From: UBA12474 sp964549625
GTDB lineage: Bacteria > Babelota > Babeliae > Babelales > Babelaceae
DNA length: 64,000 nt
Reading direction: 5' to 3'
Assembly (NCBI GenBank): GCA_964549625.1
Contig: CAZJVA010000001.1
Span: 124,001 to 188,000 of the forward strand
Shown here: positions 39,347 through 48,631 of the stretch, one piece after another
Layout of the letters: each line of letters begins with the position of its first letter
Numbering within the stretch: the first letter of the stretch is position 1
Translations under genes and position numbers: made by a program
The notes under the pieces: generated by a model
The model's database searches: none
The model's input: only the letters and a program-made list of their open reading frames with translations
What the model was told of the DNA's origin: nothing

Positions 39347-40567
39347 ATGGCGTTATACATCTACCAGGCATTCTCTCGAGATGGAAAAAAAATCTCTGGC
39401 TCACTTGATGCGGGCTCTTCCAAGCAAGTTAAAGAACTCTTGTTGCGCCAAGGTATTTATCCGGTTTCCATAACTTTGTCTTCAGACGCTTCTTCAAAGC
39501 GTTTTTCGTGGGCCGCTCTTTTGGAGACCTCTGTTTCGGAAAAAGATAAAATCTTTTTTACTGAGCAGTTGACGGTGCTTTTGCGGGCGGGCGTTCCTCT
39601 GGCTGATGCGTTAAGTCTTTTGGTTGAGCAAACGAGCGGAAAAATGCGTCGCATAGCAGTTTCCTTGCGTGATGGCTTGCGCGAGGGCCGTTCTTTTGCT
39701 TCTGGCTTAAGCGAATTTCCCGACGTTTTTGAAGTATTATATATTCAGCTGGTTAAAGCCGGTGAAGTCAGTGGCAACTTAGATGTGGTGCTTGAGCGAC
39801 TGGCTATTTATCTTAAGCGCCGCGCAGAAATCAAAAAGAAAGTTCAAGGAGCGCTAACCTACCCCCTCATACAGCTTGTGGTAGTTTTGGGTGTAGTTGC
39901 GGCTTTGTTAGTTTTTGTGATACCCCAGGTTGCACCAGTTTTGGCTGACCAAGGGACGAAGCTGCCCGGAGCAACGCGTTTTTTGATGGCGATCTCTGAT
40001 TTTGTGCGGGGTCATTATTTGATGATTTTAATTGTGCCCGCCACGGTAATAGGGGGGTTTTATTTGTGGAAGCGAACCGAGTCGGGCGCGCGGATTTTGG
40101 ATACCCTGTTGCTTAAAGTTCCTTTTGTTGGGCATTTTTTAAGGACGAATACTGTTGTAAGTTTTAGCCGTACATTGGGTATGTTGATGACAAGCGGTGT
40201 TACGCTTGCAGATTCTCTTGATATTGTCTGTAATATTGTTGACAATCGTGTTTTGGCAGAGACTTTACGGGGTGCGCGTGAGCAGATTATTAAGCAGGGC
40301 CGTGTTACTGAATATTTAAAGCAGACTGATTTGTTTCCAACTTTGGCTATCTATCTTCTGGATACCGGGGAGCAGTCAGGAAGTCTAGATAAGATGCTTT
40401 TGCAGGTAGCGCAACAGTATGAGCGCGAGCTTGAAGCTCTTAGTGACAAGTTGATTGCGATTATCAATCCCTTGTTTATAATATTGGTTGCTGTGTTAGT
40501 AGGGTTTTCGGTCTATGCGATTATGGGCCCTATCATGGGGCTTGCTACGTCGGCTGGCCGCATGTAG
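39347..40567 (+). CDS. gspF: Type II secretion / type IV pilus inner-membrane protein GspF/PilC
   Basis: The platform protein that transmits ATPase motion to pseudopilin assembly. 406 residues with two repeated T2SF helical domains (about 60-190 and 265-390) and three membrane helices. The N-terminal YQAFSRDGKKISGSLDA opening and the conserved RAGVPLADALSLL and TSGVTLADSLDIV repeats are diagnostic. It begins a six-gene operon with gspG to gspK. The ATPase and secretin are not in the window. Confidence 0.93.
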   Translation: MALYIYQAFSRDGKKISGSLDAGSSKQVKELLLRQGIYPVSITLSSDASSKRFSWAALLETSVSEKDKIFFTEQLTVLLRAGVPLADALSLLVEQTSGKMRRIAVSLRDGLREGRSFASGLSEFPDVFEVLYIQLVKAGEVSGNLDVVLERLAIYLKRRAEIKKKVQGALTYPLIQLVVVLGVVAALLVFVIPQVAPVLADQGTKLPGATRFLMAISDFVRGHYLMILIVPATVIGGFYLWKRTESGARILDTLLLKVPFVGHFLRTNTVVSFSRTLGMLMTSGVTLADSLDIVCNIVDNRVLAETLRGAREQIIKQGRVTEYLKQTDLFPTLAIYLLDTGEQSGSLDKMLLQVAQQYERELEALSDKLIAIINPLFIILVAVLVGFSVYAIMGPIMGLATSAGRM

Positions 40568-40579
40568 AAAGGAATCTAT

Positions 40580-41008
40580 ATGAATAATTTTTGTCGTCGC
40601 GTTACTAGGAGTCGTGCGACAGGTATGACTTTTATCGAAATAATTTTTGGTATTTTGATTATTGGTCTTTTGATTGGCACTATGGCTCCGATTCTAAATA
40701 ACTTTATGAATCAGGCAAAAATGCGTAAGACAGATACAAACTTACAAGCAACAAAGGTGGCGGTTGAGCAATTTATGAGCGATACAGGTTCTCAGCCTGC
40801 GTCTTTAGAGGATCTTTTAAATCGGCCGTCTGATCCTAAGTCCGCAGCGCGTTGGCGTGGTCCATATGCCGATGAGCGTTCGCTTCAAGATGGATGGGGC
40901 GCAGAGTTAGTGTATACACCGGGGCAGGGCGGCAAATTCCAGCTCTACTCCTGGGGTAAAGGTGGCGAGGGTTCTGAGGAGACGGTGGTTAGTGCGTTTG
41001 CAGACTAG
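40580..41008 (+). CDS. gspG: Major pseudopilin GspG
   Basis: 142 residues. The prepilin segment is RATG-MTFIEIIFGILIIG with the conserved Glu5 after the cleavage site; Met replaces the usual Phe at +1. The C-terminal portion (PADPKSAARWRGPY-like, DGWGAELVYTPG, YSWGKGGEG) is the diagnostic GspG calcium-loop region. It lies 12 bases after gspF and overlaps gspH by 17 bases. Confidence 0.92.
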   Translation: MNNFCRRVTRSRATGMTFIEIIFGILIIGLLIGTMAPILNNFMNQAKMRKTDTNLQATKVAVEQFMSDTGSQPASLEDLLNRPSDPKSAARWRGPYADERSLQDGWGAELVYTPGQGGKFQLYSWGKGGEGSEETVVSAFAD

Positions 41009-41501
41009 TAACGGATTTACTTTTTTAGAGATCTTGTTTGGTATACTCATTATGGGTATATTTGCAGGGATTATGGTTCCTCGTTTATTTCGTTCTGAGC
41101 GGGATTGGCGGGGAACTTTTGTTCAAGAATTTCAAGCATTAGTTCAAAAAACTATTGGAAATGCCACACAGAGCGGAACTGCCCATAAAGTTTTGTTTGA
41201 TTTTAATCAAAAAGAAGTTCGCGTAGAGCGCGCGCAAAAGCCGGGGTTTGTTGATTTTAAAAGCACTTCTGGGTTTTTGCCAACAGCGGATTTAATTCGT
41301 GTTCCCGCGCAAGTTGAGCTTCTGCAGTTGGTTATCGATGGGCGAAGCGAGATTGACGCTGCTACAACGCAAAGTTGGTTTTTTATTGATTTTATGGGTA
41401 ATGTACAGCCGGTTTCGTTTGTTTTGGTTCAAGAAGGCGAAGATGTTGAAGTTTCTTATGCAACGAATCCTTTTTCGGGGATGCTTGAGCAAAAAACCTA
41501 A
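40992..41501 (+). CDS. gspH: Minor pseudopilin, GspH-like
   Basis: 169 residues. The GTG at 40992 follows GAGGAGA at nine bases and gives a short eight-residue leader before the cleavage motif NG-FTFLEILFGILIMG; a GTG at 40962 is less well placed. The remainder is a beta-rich globular domain with FFIDFMGNVQPV. Assignment as GspH rests on position and the prepilin start. Confidence 0.75.
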   Translation: MRLQTSNGFTFLEILFGILIMGIFAGIMVPRLFRSERDWRGTFVQEFQALVQKTIGNATQSGTAHKVLFDFNQKEVRVERAQKPGFVDFKSTSGFLPTADLIRVPAQVELLQLVIDGRSEIDAATTQSWFFIDFMGNVQPVSFVLVQEGEDVEVSYATNPFSGMLEQKT

Positions 41502-42006
41502 TTTTAGAAATGGGGCTTTTGCTGTTCCAGGCTTTTCTTTTATCGAAATTATGGGCGCGCTCTTGGTCTTTTCGCTTTTGGGTACAACGTTGATTGTTTC
41601 TCAGGGGGCAATGATGCGCGCGGTAGGGCGTATTGTGCACGGCATAGAAGCGCTTTTTGAGGGAAGTTTAGCATTAGGTTCAGCACAGCGTTCTGGAGCC
41701 TTGTATCTTAAAGAAGATGCTACAAGTAAAACTATTCAAGAGGCAGGTAAAATATCGGAAATACCTTTGGAGATCTTTGTTCGGGCGTTTGAGAAAGAGG
41801 GTCCGTACAAGGACTTTGTGCCTGGTGCTTTTGGGCGCATTATCCAAAAGAGTATGCGCGGCGATCAGGAGCTATTTGTGTTTTTTGTTGGGCCGAACTA
41901 TATAGAGCCTCAAGATCGAGCTTCTGAAAGCGGACAAAAAAGTGCTATAGCGGGTAGCAATGAAAATGCGCAAGCGAGGCGTGCGCCACAGATGAGGGCA
42001 CGATGA
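41485..42006 (+). CDS. gspI: Minor pseudopilin, GspI-like
   Basis: A prepilin signature, PG-FSFIEIMGALLVFSLLG, with Glu5 is present. The start is uncertain: TTG 41485 after GGGG gives a 16-residue leader and a 17-base overlap with gspH, the same overlap as gspG/gspH; ATG 41458 is the alternative. About 173 residues, with a low-complexity Ser/Ala/Arg tail. The family letter is inferred from gene order. Confidence 0.65.
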   Translation: MSKKPNFRNGAFAVPGFSFIEIMGALLVFSLLGTTLIVSQGAMMRAVGRIVHGIEALFEGSLALGSAQRSGALYLKEDATSKTIQEAGKISEIPLEIFVRAFEKEGPYKDFVPGAFGRIIQKSMRGDQELFVFFVGPNYIEPQDRASESGQKSAIAGSNENAQARRAPQMRAR

Positions 42007-42995
42007 GGAGACTTTCTGGTTTTTCTTTGATTGAGATAACATTTGGTTTGTTAATATCTTCCATTTTATCTGTAATGTTGTTTCAGGTTAATGGTACATT
42101 ATCTCGGCTTTCTCAGTCTATTGAGTCGTCTCTAGCATATATACGGACTGTTCCGCTTATGGCTCAACAGTTAGAGCGAGACATTTCGGCTATTTATGTT
42201 CCAATGCCAATTTACAGTATTATTGCGCGTTCTTGGAAAGAAAAGAAAGCAGGTTTACCTGATAAAAAAGAGCAGGGTGGGGCTGTTGGAGTTGGTGAAT
42301 CAGCGGATAAGCAGGAAGATGATACGGCCTCTGCAGATGTGAAGAAAAAAGATAAAGATTCACTTGAAAAGTGGAAGCCTGTAGAGCCCTTTTTTTGCGA
42401 AGTTGTGGATGATGAGAAGTTAAATATTTCTTTGATTACAACGACAACGCTGCCTTCATTCCAGCGTACGGTGCCGCGTTTGGTGCGGGTTGATTATCGT
42501 GTTCTTCCGGATGCAGAGTTTCCAGGAACTTTCAAAGTTTGGCGTTCGCAGTCATTTGATATCTTTGGCGATGTGGCAAAGGAAGGGGATATCCAAGGTG
42601 GGGATGTTTTGGTTTCAGGCATCGAGTCACTCAAAGTGCGGATGATTGGTGCTGCAAAAAAAGAGGGGTCGCCTGCTGAAAAAGATTCTACCAAATCGGG
42701 CGAAGAGCCGTCTGAGCAACCTTCTCTATCTGCGAGCGAGGAAGCGACTCGTTGGAATAAAAAGGATGCGGAAGAAAAGTTTGCATCTCTACTGCCACTA
42801 GCGGTTGAGTTTGAAGGTGTTCTGCGCAGTGGTCCTGGTGGTAGGACTCATTCCTTCTTTTTTTCGATACCTATTGCAGCATCATTTGGATCTATGGTGG
42901 AGCTGCATGACTTATCTAGAAATAAATCGCAGGAGTCACAATCTAAGGATAAGGACCCCGTAGCCTTGCAAAAAGATGAAAACTCGCAAAAATAG
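42003..42995 (+). CDS. gspJ: Minor pseudopilin GspJ-like with charged insert
   Basis: 330 residues, longer than typical GspJ (about 200). The prepilin start SG-FSLIEITFGLLISSILS and the DRDISAIY-like segment after the helix are GspJ-type. Two hydrophilic, Lys/Glu/Asp-rich low-complexity segments (about 80-120 and 220-255) interrupt the globular domain and the tail is Ser/Lys/Gln-rich. The start overlaps the end of gspI by four bases. Confidence 0.78.
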   Translation: MRRLSGFSLIEITFGLLISSILSVMLFQVNGTLSRLSQSIESSLAYIRTVPLMAQQLERDISAIYVPMPIYSIIARSWKEKKAGLPDKKEQGGAVGVGESADKQEDDTASADVKKKDKDSLEKWKPVEPFFCEVVDDEKLNISLITTTTLPSFQRTVPRLVRVDYRVLPDAEFPGTFKVWRSQSFDIFGDVAKEGDIQGGDVLVSGIESLKVRMIGAAKKEGSPAEKDSTKSGEEPSEQPSLSASEEATRWNKKDAEEKFASLLPLAVEFEGVLRSGPGGRTHSFFFSIPIAASFGSMVELHDLSRNKSQESQSKDKDPVALQKDENSQK

Positions 42996-43039
42996 GGTGG
43001 AGTGCGCAGTGTGTCATCGTTTATCATAAAGGGCTCTGT

Positions 43040-44089
43040 ATGAATCTTCGATCAAAACAGCCTGGCTTTATTTTGATGTTTACGATGATGATTTTAGCGG
43101 CCGGCGTTGTTTTGGTTGGTGCTGTAGCGCTTCGTGTGCATAATGCGATACAAGAACATCGTTTTTTGATGGCTCGTGAGCGCGCTAAGTTGGCGGCACT
43201 TGGGGGCATAGAGCTAGCTCGAACTCGTTTAACGCATTTGGCAGACAAAAAAAAGGAGGAAGAAGTTAAGCTTTGGCTTTTGTCTCATAATGATCTTTGG
43301 CAAAAGATTTCGTTACCAGAATCGCCAGATAATGGGCAAGATAAGATTTATCTTCGAGTTACCCGAGAAGATGGAAAAATTGATTTAAATTCGTTTTTTG
43401 ATCAGAAAAAAAAGACGTTTGTTTTTGGAAAAAAAGACGGCCCTGATCCATTTAGGGATTCTGTTTCCCGTTGGGTTGCACGCATATCTCCTTCTTTTGG
43501 TGAAGAAGGCTTCTTTGGTGTGTTGCAGGAAGCTCTAAAGGAGCGCAAGGAGCCACTTGTAGATTTAACGGAAATTTTTTCGTTTCCTGTGTTTGAAAAA
43601 AGTTATATTCCTTTATTTCCGATGCCCCTAGGGTTTGAAAAAGAAAATGAAGCGGAGGGTACTCCTGGATTGGTTGATCTCTTTTCGGTTGCGCCACTTT
43701 TTGGGACGACCAAGCCGTGTTTATCACCTGAGTTTTTGAGTCGTGCGCTCTGTTCTGTTTTGGAGCTTAAGCCTTTACCTTCTCAAGCGGGAGAGCGCGA
43801 ACAGTGGGCGAAGGAGTTTCTGCAAAAAACTTCTTCAGGTATTGGGGCGTGGAAGTTTGCCTGGGATCAATTAGTTAGTGCGGCCTATGACAAAAAATAT
43901 CAAGAGATAGAAAAAAAATATCCAATGATTGTGTCGAGCTTTTGTTCTTCGGCTAGAGAGAGTATGGTTTCTGTGGTATCATATGGATCTGTTGGGGGAG
44001 TGACACAGGGGGTATATGCTGTTTTGCGTCCCTACGAAGGTAAGGATAAAATGCTTGCATATGTAGTAACGCGATTATATTGGATTTAG
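43040..44089 (+). CDS. gspK: Minor pseudopilin GspK-like
   Basis: 349 residues. The cleavage motif PG-FILMFTMMILAAGVV lacks Glu5, which is characteristic of GspK at the pseudopilus tip. An EDGKIDLNSF segment, typical of GspK, and a large alpha domain follow. With gspH, I and J it should form the tip complex. GspL, GspM and GspC are not found here. Confidence 0.78.
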   Translation: MNLRSKQPGFILMFTMMILAAGVVLVGAVALRVHNAIQEHRFLMARERAKLAALGGIELARTRLTHLADKKKEEEVKLWLLSHNDLWQKISLPESPDNGQDKIYLRVTREDGKIDLNSFFDQKKKTFVFGKKDGPDPFRDSVSRWVARISPSFGEEGFFGVLQEALKERKEPLVDLTEIFSFPVFEKSYIPLFPMPLGFEKENEAEGTPGLVDLFSVAPLFGTTKPCLSPEFLSRALCSVLELKPLPSQAGEREQWAKEFLQKTSSGIGAWKFAWDQLVSAAYDKKYQEIEKKYPMIVSSFCSSARESMVSVVSYGSVGGVTQGVYAVLRPYEGKDKMLAYVVTRLYWI

Positions 44090-44105
44090 TTTCAAGGAGT
44101 TGTTT

Positions 44106-45659
44106 GTGCGCATCAAGACCGAGACCTCTGTAGGACTGTTTATTCTTGTCGCCGTTGGCATCTTCTTGTATATGAGTTTTCAGATTGGTGTTTGGCGTTT
44201 GGATGGTGGTCGCTATAAAGCGTATAATCTCTATTTTTCGGATGTTGCTGGACTTGGTGTTAAAGCAGAGGTAAAGATAGCAGGCGTGACTGTTGGCTGG
44301 GTAGATGATTTGCAGCTTTCTCAAGACGCGGCGGGTGTTTTAGCACGTGTTATGGTGCTTGGATCATTTGTATTGCATTCTGATGCTTATGGTCTAATAC
44401 GGCAAGATGGTTTGTTGGGGACCAAGTTTGTGGAAATTATTCCCGGTACTCCTGAATTGCCGATTATTCATCCTGGTGGGACACTTGCGCGGCCAGTTAA
44501 AGAGACAGCTTCGATTGATACAATTTTGGACGAAGTTCAATCTGTTGCAAAAAGTTTGGCAAAAGTTTCGGTATCGCTAGAAGCGGCTTTGGGTGGCGAT
44601 GATGGCCTGGTTCGACTGGAAAGTGCTATCGATGGATTTAATCGTGGTGTTGATTCGGTTGCGCGTTTAGCGGAGTCCTTAGAGTCTGTCGTACAGCGCA
44701 ATAGCGCTACGGTTGATTCGGTTGTTTCTGATTTGGGAGAAATTATTGGAGACCTTAAAACAGAGCTCCCACAAACAACACGAGATTTACGGGATAGTTT
44801 AGCTGTTTTTACGGATAAAATAGCTTTGTTGAGTGGAAAATTTGAAGAAGTTGCCGCACCTGTGGAAAATGTCATGCATAAGCTTACCAAGTCGGAGGGC
44901 GTTTTGGGCTCACTGATTTCTGATGAAAATATGGGGCGCGACGTGCGTTCGGCGGTGCAAGATGTTCGGCGTTATTTCAATAGAATTGATCGGCTTGCCA
45001 TCACATTTGATGCACATAGCGAATCTATGTGTGGTGTTGGTAACATGACCCAAATGTACGATCGGCTTGGCGTCGAAGACGCCAAGGGATTCTTTAATGT
45101 TTTGGTACATCCAACAGAGGATTATTTTTATCAACTTGGGGTTGTTGGTTCATACACAGGTACTATTCAGCGACAGCAAAAATATCGCTACTGGTATGAT
45201 GATTGCGGTAAGCCGATTTTTCCTGGCGAGGAAAATTTATCTGGTGCCAATAGATTGCGGTATGCTCCTCTTAAAGAGGTTGAGAAGCGCAAGATGGATA
45301 CGCTTAGTTATAATTTGCAGGTTGGTAAACGGTACAACTATCTTACATTTCGTGGCGGGCTTTTTGAGAGTTCTTTTGGTGTTGGGGTTGATTTTGATTT
45401 GCCTCTTGGCTCAGATGCTGTCCGTTGGGTTAGCTCGCTTGAGGCGTATGATTTGCGAGGAAGAAATCGCGTTAATGATGATCGTATGCACCTCAAGTGG
45501 ATTAATAAGGTTTTCTTTGCTAACACGCTTTGCTTTACCTTCGGAGCGGATGATTTTGTTAGCCGTACGAATAAGAATGCGTTCTTTGGTTTTGGTATCC
45601 AGTTTTCTGATGATGATGTTAAATATTTTGCTTCTAAGCTTAGCTTACCAGCCTTGTAG
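44106..45659 (+). CDS. MCE/MlaD-family protein with C-terminal beta domain
   Basis: 517 residues from GTG 44106, six bases after AAGGAG (a TTG at 44100 abuts the site). One N-terminal membrane helix, an MCE domain (about 35-115; SDVAGLGVKAEVKIAGVTVGWV and QDGLLGTKFVEIIPG), a long coiled-coil helical region (about 140-300) and a C-terminal, strand-rich region ending in aromatic-rich repeats with VGVDFDLPLG. MCE proteins carry lipids across the periplasm. No mlaE or mlaF is adjacent; it ends the gsp operon. The C-terminal strands may insert in the outer membrane. It overlaps the convergent gene by 15 bases. Confidence 0.82.
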   Translation: MRIKTETSVGLFILVAVGIFLYMSFQIGVWRLDGGRYKAYNLYFSDVAGLGVKAEVKIAGVTVGWVDDLQLSQDAAGVLARVMVLGSFVLHSDAYGLIRQDGLLGTKFVEIIPGTPELPIIHPGGTLARPVKETASIDTILDEVQSVAKSLAKVSVSLEAALGGDDGLVRLESAIDGFNRGVDSVARLAESLESVVQRNSATVDSVVSDLGEIIGDLKTELPQTTRDLRDSLAVFTDKIALLSGKFEEVAAPVENVMHKLTKSEGVLGSLISDENMGRDVRSAVQDVRRYFNRIDRLAITFDAHSESMCGVGNMTQMYDRLGVEDAKGFFNVLVHPTEDYFYQLGVVGSYTGTIQRQQKYRYWYDDCGKPIFPGEENLSGANRLRYAPLKEVEKRKMDTLSYNLQVGKRYNYLTFRGGLFESSFGVGVDFDLPLGSDAVRWVSSLEAYDLRGRNRVNDDRMHLKWINKVFFANTLCFTFGADDFVSRTNKNAFFGFGIQFSDDDVKYFASKLSLPAL

Positions 45660-46421
45660 TATACAGCGGTGGTTGAGGCGACGGGTGTGTTGTTGTAGCT
45701 TGTAATCCGCCATCCAGCGTAAAAACAATGTTTTGACTGTTTGTGCTTGTTCGAGCCATAATTTGGACTGTTTGTACAGGTTGTGATCGAAAAAAACATA
45801 GTTGCTGATGTTTAGGTATTCAAAGACATTTCCAAGTCGAATGCAGGTAGTAAGGGCGCTGATTTCTTTATCAATATCTTCAATAAATTGCATGAATGGG
45901 AGAATAAAGTCATCGGGCTGGTGTGCACTGGTGTAGCGGCTCTGAATTTCTCGAATCAGGCTCCATGCTACGTCATTTGTGCTTCTTAGATACATGATGC
46001 GTGGGTTTAGGTTGGTTAGAGCCCAAAAGTGCCAGCGATAGGGGTGGGTAAGGTATGTTTTGAGTTGTTGGTTTTTAAAAACTAAGAAGCCGTATCCTCC
46101 CGCCGACCCAATGAGTCCGACGCGCCATTTGTATTCCCAAAGGAGTTCCTGGAAGATTATCGAGAGGGTTTCAAAAGATGCTGAAACTTGTTTTTTTATT
46201 TGCTTGATCTCATCTTTTACAGCGGAGACCACGGTATCCACAATTTGCGCAGAAGCATGACTATTAACGGTTGTGTTTATGGAGATATTATTTATGTTTT
46301 TATTTTTGTCGTCGGTTTTTTCTTCTTTATATTGATCTGTTCGTTTCCACCAGCACTGCACAGGTATAGGAAGTGCCCAGGCACAACAAAAAAATAAAAA
46401 AAACCAAGTTTTTTTGTTCAT
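45645..46421 (-). CDS. Exported protein of unknown function
   Basis: 258 residues. A signal peptide (WFFLFFCCAWALPIPVQC) follows a GGGGGAGAT ribosome site. Next come an Asn/Lys-rich linker, a coiled-coil stretch, a short hydrophobic Gly/Phe segment near residue 105 (VGLIGSAGGYGFLVF) and a helical, Trp/Tyr-rich C-terminal half. Cys, Trp and aromatic residues are frequent. No family recognised. Its last codons overlap the end of the MCE gene. Confidence 0.6.
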   Translation of the reverse strand: MNKKTWFFLFFCCAWALPIPVQCWWKRTDQYKEEKTDDKNKNINNISINTTVNSHASAQIVDTVVSAVKDEIKQIKKQVSASFETLSIIFQELLWEYKWRVGLIGSAGGYGFLVFKNQQLKTYLTHPYRWHFWALTNLNPRIMYLRSTNDVAWSLIREIQSRYTSAHQPDDFILPFMQFIEDIDKEISALTTCIRLGNVFEYLNISNYVFFDHNLYKQSKLWLEQAQTVKTLFLRWMADYKLQQHTRRLNHRCILQGW

Positions 46422-46517
46422 ATCTCCCCCATTGGTATGGTTTTTTAAGTTTTATGCTAAGGTGAGTTTATCCCAACACCTCTGGTAATAAAAAGATTTT
46501 TATAGGTAATAACAAGT

Positions 46518-47198
46518 ATGACGAAGAAGAACTTTTTTATTGTGCGACTTCTTATTTTGGTGGTTCTGTTGCTGAGCGTTTTGGCATTCTCTTGGTGTCA
46601 GCGAGAAATGGTTTTTGGGCTTGTCCAGCGTTGGGCGCTTTTTGTTGAGTCTGGCGTTGAGCAACACTTGTTGGTCTATGCATTTGGTTATGTTGCTCTC
46701 TATATTTTAGATAGTGTGTTTGCTTTGCCGATAGCTTCCTTGCTGGGTTTTCTTGCAGGACGGTTTTTTGGGGTTGCTCTGGGATTTTTTCTTTCGATGT
46801 TGGGTATGATTATTGGCGCTTTATTGGCTTTTGTAGCTGTGCGTTATTTTGTGGGTGATTATTTTCAAAAATTATATGGTGCTCACCTTGTGCGATTCAA
46901 TCAGGTTTTTAACCAGTATGGCAAGCTTTTTTTAATTTTTATTCGTTTTATTCCGCTTATTCCTTTTTCTCTAGTTAATATTTTAGCAGCATTTACTTCG
47001 ATAGGTGTTTTCTCTTTTTTTGTTACCACATGCGTTGGCATGGCGCCGTTGTTACTTTTTCTGGTTTTCTTGGGGCACTATAGTGCTGATTTGGCCATGT
47101 TAAACTTGCAGCAGTCTTTGATATGGTTTTCTCTTGCTGGTGTTGCGGGTGGACTTCTTATTTTTTTGCTCAAAAAATATCGGACTGTGCTATGCTAA
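46518..47198 (+). CDS. VTT-domain (TVP38/TMEM64) membrane protein
   Basis: 226 residues with about six hydrophobic helices. The central SNARE-associated/VTT signature is visible in GFLAGRFFGVALGF, the Gly-rich helix after it and RFIPLIPFSLVNILAA. The family includes DedA and TVP38 proteins linked to lipid transport or scrambling; the exact substrate cannot be read. TrmH follows 51 bases downstream. Confidence 0.82.
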   Translation: MTKKNFFIVRLLILVVLLLSVLAFSWCQREMVFGLVQRWALFVESGVEQHLLVYAFGYVALYILDSVFALPIASLLGFLAGRFFGVALGFFLSMLGMIIGALLAFVAVRYFVGDYFQKLYGAHLVRFNQVFNQYGKLFLIFIRFIPLIPFSLVNILAAFTSIGVFSFFVTTCVGMAPLLLFLVFLGHYSADLAMLNLQQSLIWFSLAGVAGGLLIFLLKKYRTVLC

Positions 47199-47249
47199 AC
47201 ACAAAAGGTAAGCCGGGGTAAAACAGGGCGAAGAGAAGGCAAGGAGAGT

Positions 47250-47933
47250 ATGGTGGATATAGAGATACAGAACGAGCTAGCACAACATTTGAGTCAGTTT
47301 GTTACTCCGACTCGGCGAGAAAAACTTGAAGTGATACTTCAAGATCGAACACGCTATATTGTTCCTGTTCTGGAAGATCTCAATCAACCCCATAATATGA
47401 GTGCTGCTATTCGATCCATAGAGTGTTTTGGGCTTCAGGATGTTTATGTTGTTGAGCAACAGAATCGTTTTGCACCGCATGCCGGCGTAAGTAAGGGATC
47501 TTCGAATTGGGTTAGTATTAACCGATTTGCTCGGCCGGGACGTAACAACACGGAAGAATGTTTTGCTGATTTGCGTTCCAAGGGATATCGTATCTTTGTT
47601 ACTTCTCCACACGAACAAAATATGCCTTTAGCGCGTCTTCCTTTGGACAAAAAGATAGCGTTGGTATTTGGCGCAGAGGAGCGAGGAGTTTCTTTATATG
47701 CGCAAGAGAATGCTGATGGGTATGTCCATGTTCCTATGTATGGTTTTACCGAGAGCTTTAATGTTTCTGTAACAATAGCTCTTTGCTGTTACGATCTTAC
47801 TATGCGGCTTCGTGCCTCTTCGAATATAGCGTGGCGCCTTACAGAAGAGGAAAAAGCAAAAATACGTTTAGAGTGGTTGCGTACATTGGTTCGGGGCGCG
47901 GATTGTTTGGAGCGTGAGTTCTTGTCACTTTAA
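47250..47933 (+). CDS. trmH: tRNA (guanosine(18)-2'-O)-methyltransferase TrmH
   Basis: A SPOUT-class methyltransferase for Gm18 in the tRNA D-loop. The 227 residues carry the three family motifs: LNQPHNMSAAIRSIE, LVFGAEERGVS and the C-terminal knot GFTESFNVSVTIALCCYDL. ATG 47250 follows AAGGAGA. Its stop codon shares bases with the convergent ABC ATPase gene. Confidence 0.92.
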   Translation: MVDIEIQNELAQHLSQFVTPTRREKLEVILQDRTRYIVPVLEDLNQPHNMSAAIRSIECFGLQDVYVVEQQNRFAPHAGVSKGSSNWVSINRFARPGRNNTEECFADLRSKGYRIFVTSPHEQNMPLARLPLDKKIALVFGAEERGVSLYAQENADGYVHVPMYGFTESFNVSVTIALCCYDLTMRLRASSNIAWRLTEEEKAKIRLEWLRTLVRGADCLEREFLSL

Positions 47934-48622
47934 GCTTTTTTGTTGGTTTTTGTAACGACAACTCCATCGACTAGGTGGATTATGCGATCAGTCGATGCGG
48001 CAATTTCATCATCGTGAGTTACAATGACGAACGTGATTCCTAATGAATTATTAAGCTTGCGGAAAATTTCGAGCGTTTGGATACCTGTTTTAGAGTCAAG
48101 GTTTCCGGTCGGTTCATCGGCTAAAATTAATTCAGGTCGGTTTATCAAGGCTCGGGCTATGGCAACGCGCTGTCTTTGTCCACCAGAGAGCTTATTGGGG
48201 AGGTAGTGCATTCGTTCTTCAAGCCCCAAGATAGTTAGTTCATCAGTGGCACGTTTTTGGGCTTCTGCTACAGGTACTCGTGCGTATAACAAGGGTAGGG
48301 CAACATTCTCAAGTGCTGTTGCATCTTCCAGGAGGTTAAATGTTTGAAAGACAAAGCCAATTTTTTGGTTGCGAATAAGAGCAAGTTCGTTTGTTGTTTT
48401 TTTTGAAACATCTTCGCCTTCGAGGAAGTAGTTCCCACTTGTTGGTCGATCTAGGCAGCCTAAGATATTCATGAGGGTGGTTTTGCCGGAGCCGGATTTG
48501 CCAACGATAGACAAAAATTCGCCTTTTGTGATCGAGATGGAAATGTCTTCTAGTACGAGTAGCGGTTCTTTGCTGAGGGTAGCGAATGATTTGCTAATAT
48601 GTTCTGTTCTAAGTAGCTCCAT
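47930..48622 (-). CDS. ABC transporter ATPase, MacB/LolD type
   Basis: 230 residues. Walker A GKSGSGKTT (Lys47), Q-loop FVFQTFNLL, the signature LSGGQRQRVAIARAL, Walker B LILADEPTGNLD and the switch His in VTHD are complete. It is closest to the LolD/MacB class, which hydrolyses ATP to drive mechanotransmission rather than import. It follows the permease gene after nine bases. Confidence 0.92.
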   Translation of the reverse strand: MELLRTEHISKSFATLSKEPLLVLEDISISITKGEFLSIVGKSGSGKTTLMNILGCLDRPTSGNYFLEGEDVSKKTTNELALIRNQKIGFVFQTFNLLEDATALENVALPLLYARVPVAEAQKRATDELTILGLEERMHYLPNKLSGGQRQRVAIARALINRPELILADEPTGNLDSKTGIQTLEIFRKLNNSLGITFVIVTHDDEIAASTDRIIHLVDGVVVTKTNKKA

Positions 48623-48631
48623 GGGTTGCCC

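Noticed and set aside
45067..45705. 212-codon ORF in another frame of the MCE gene
   Set aside because: Overlaps the MCE gene, whose domains are clear; Leu/Arg-rich shadow.
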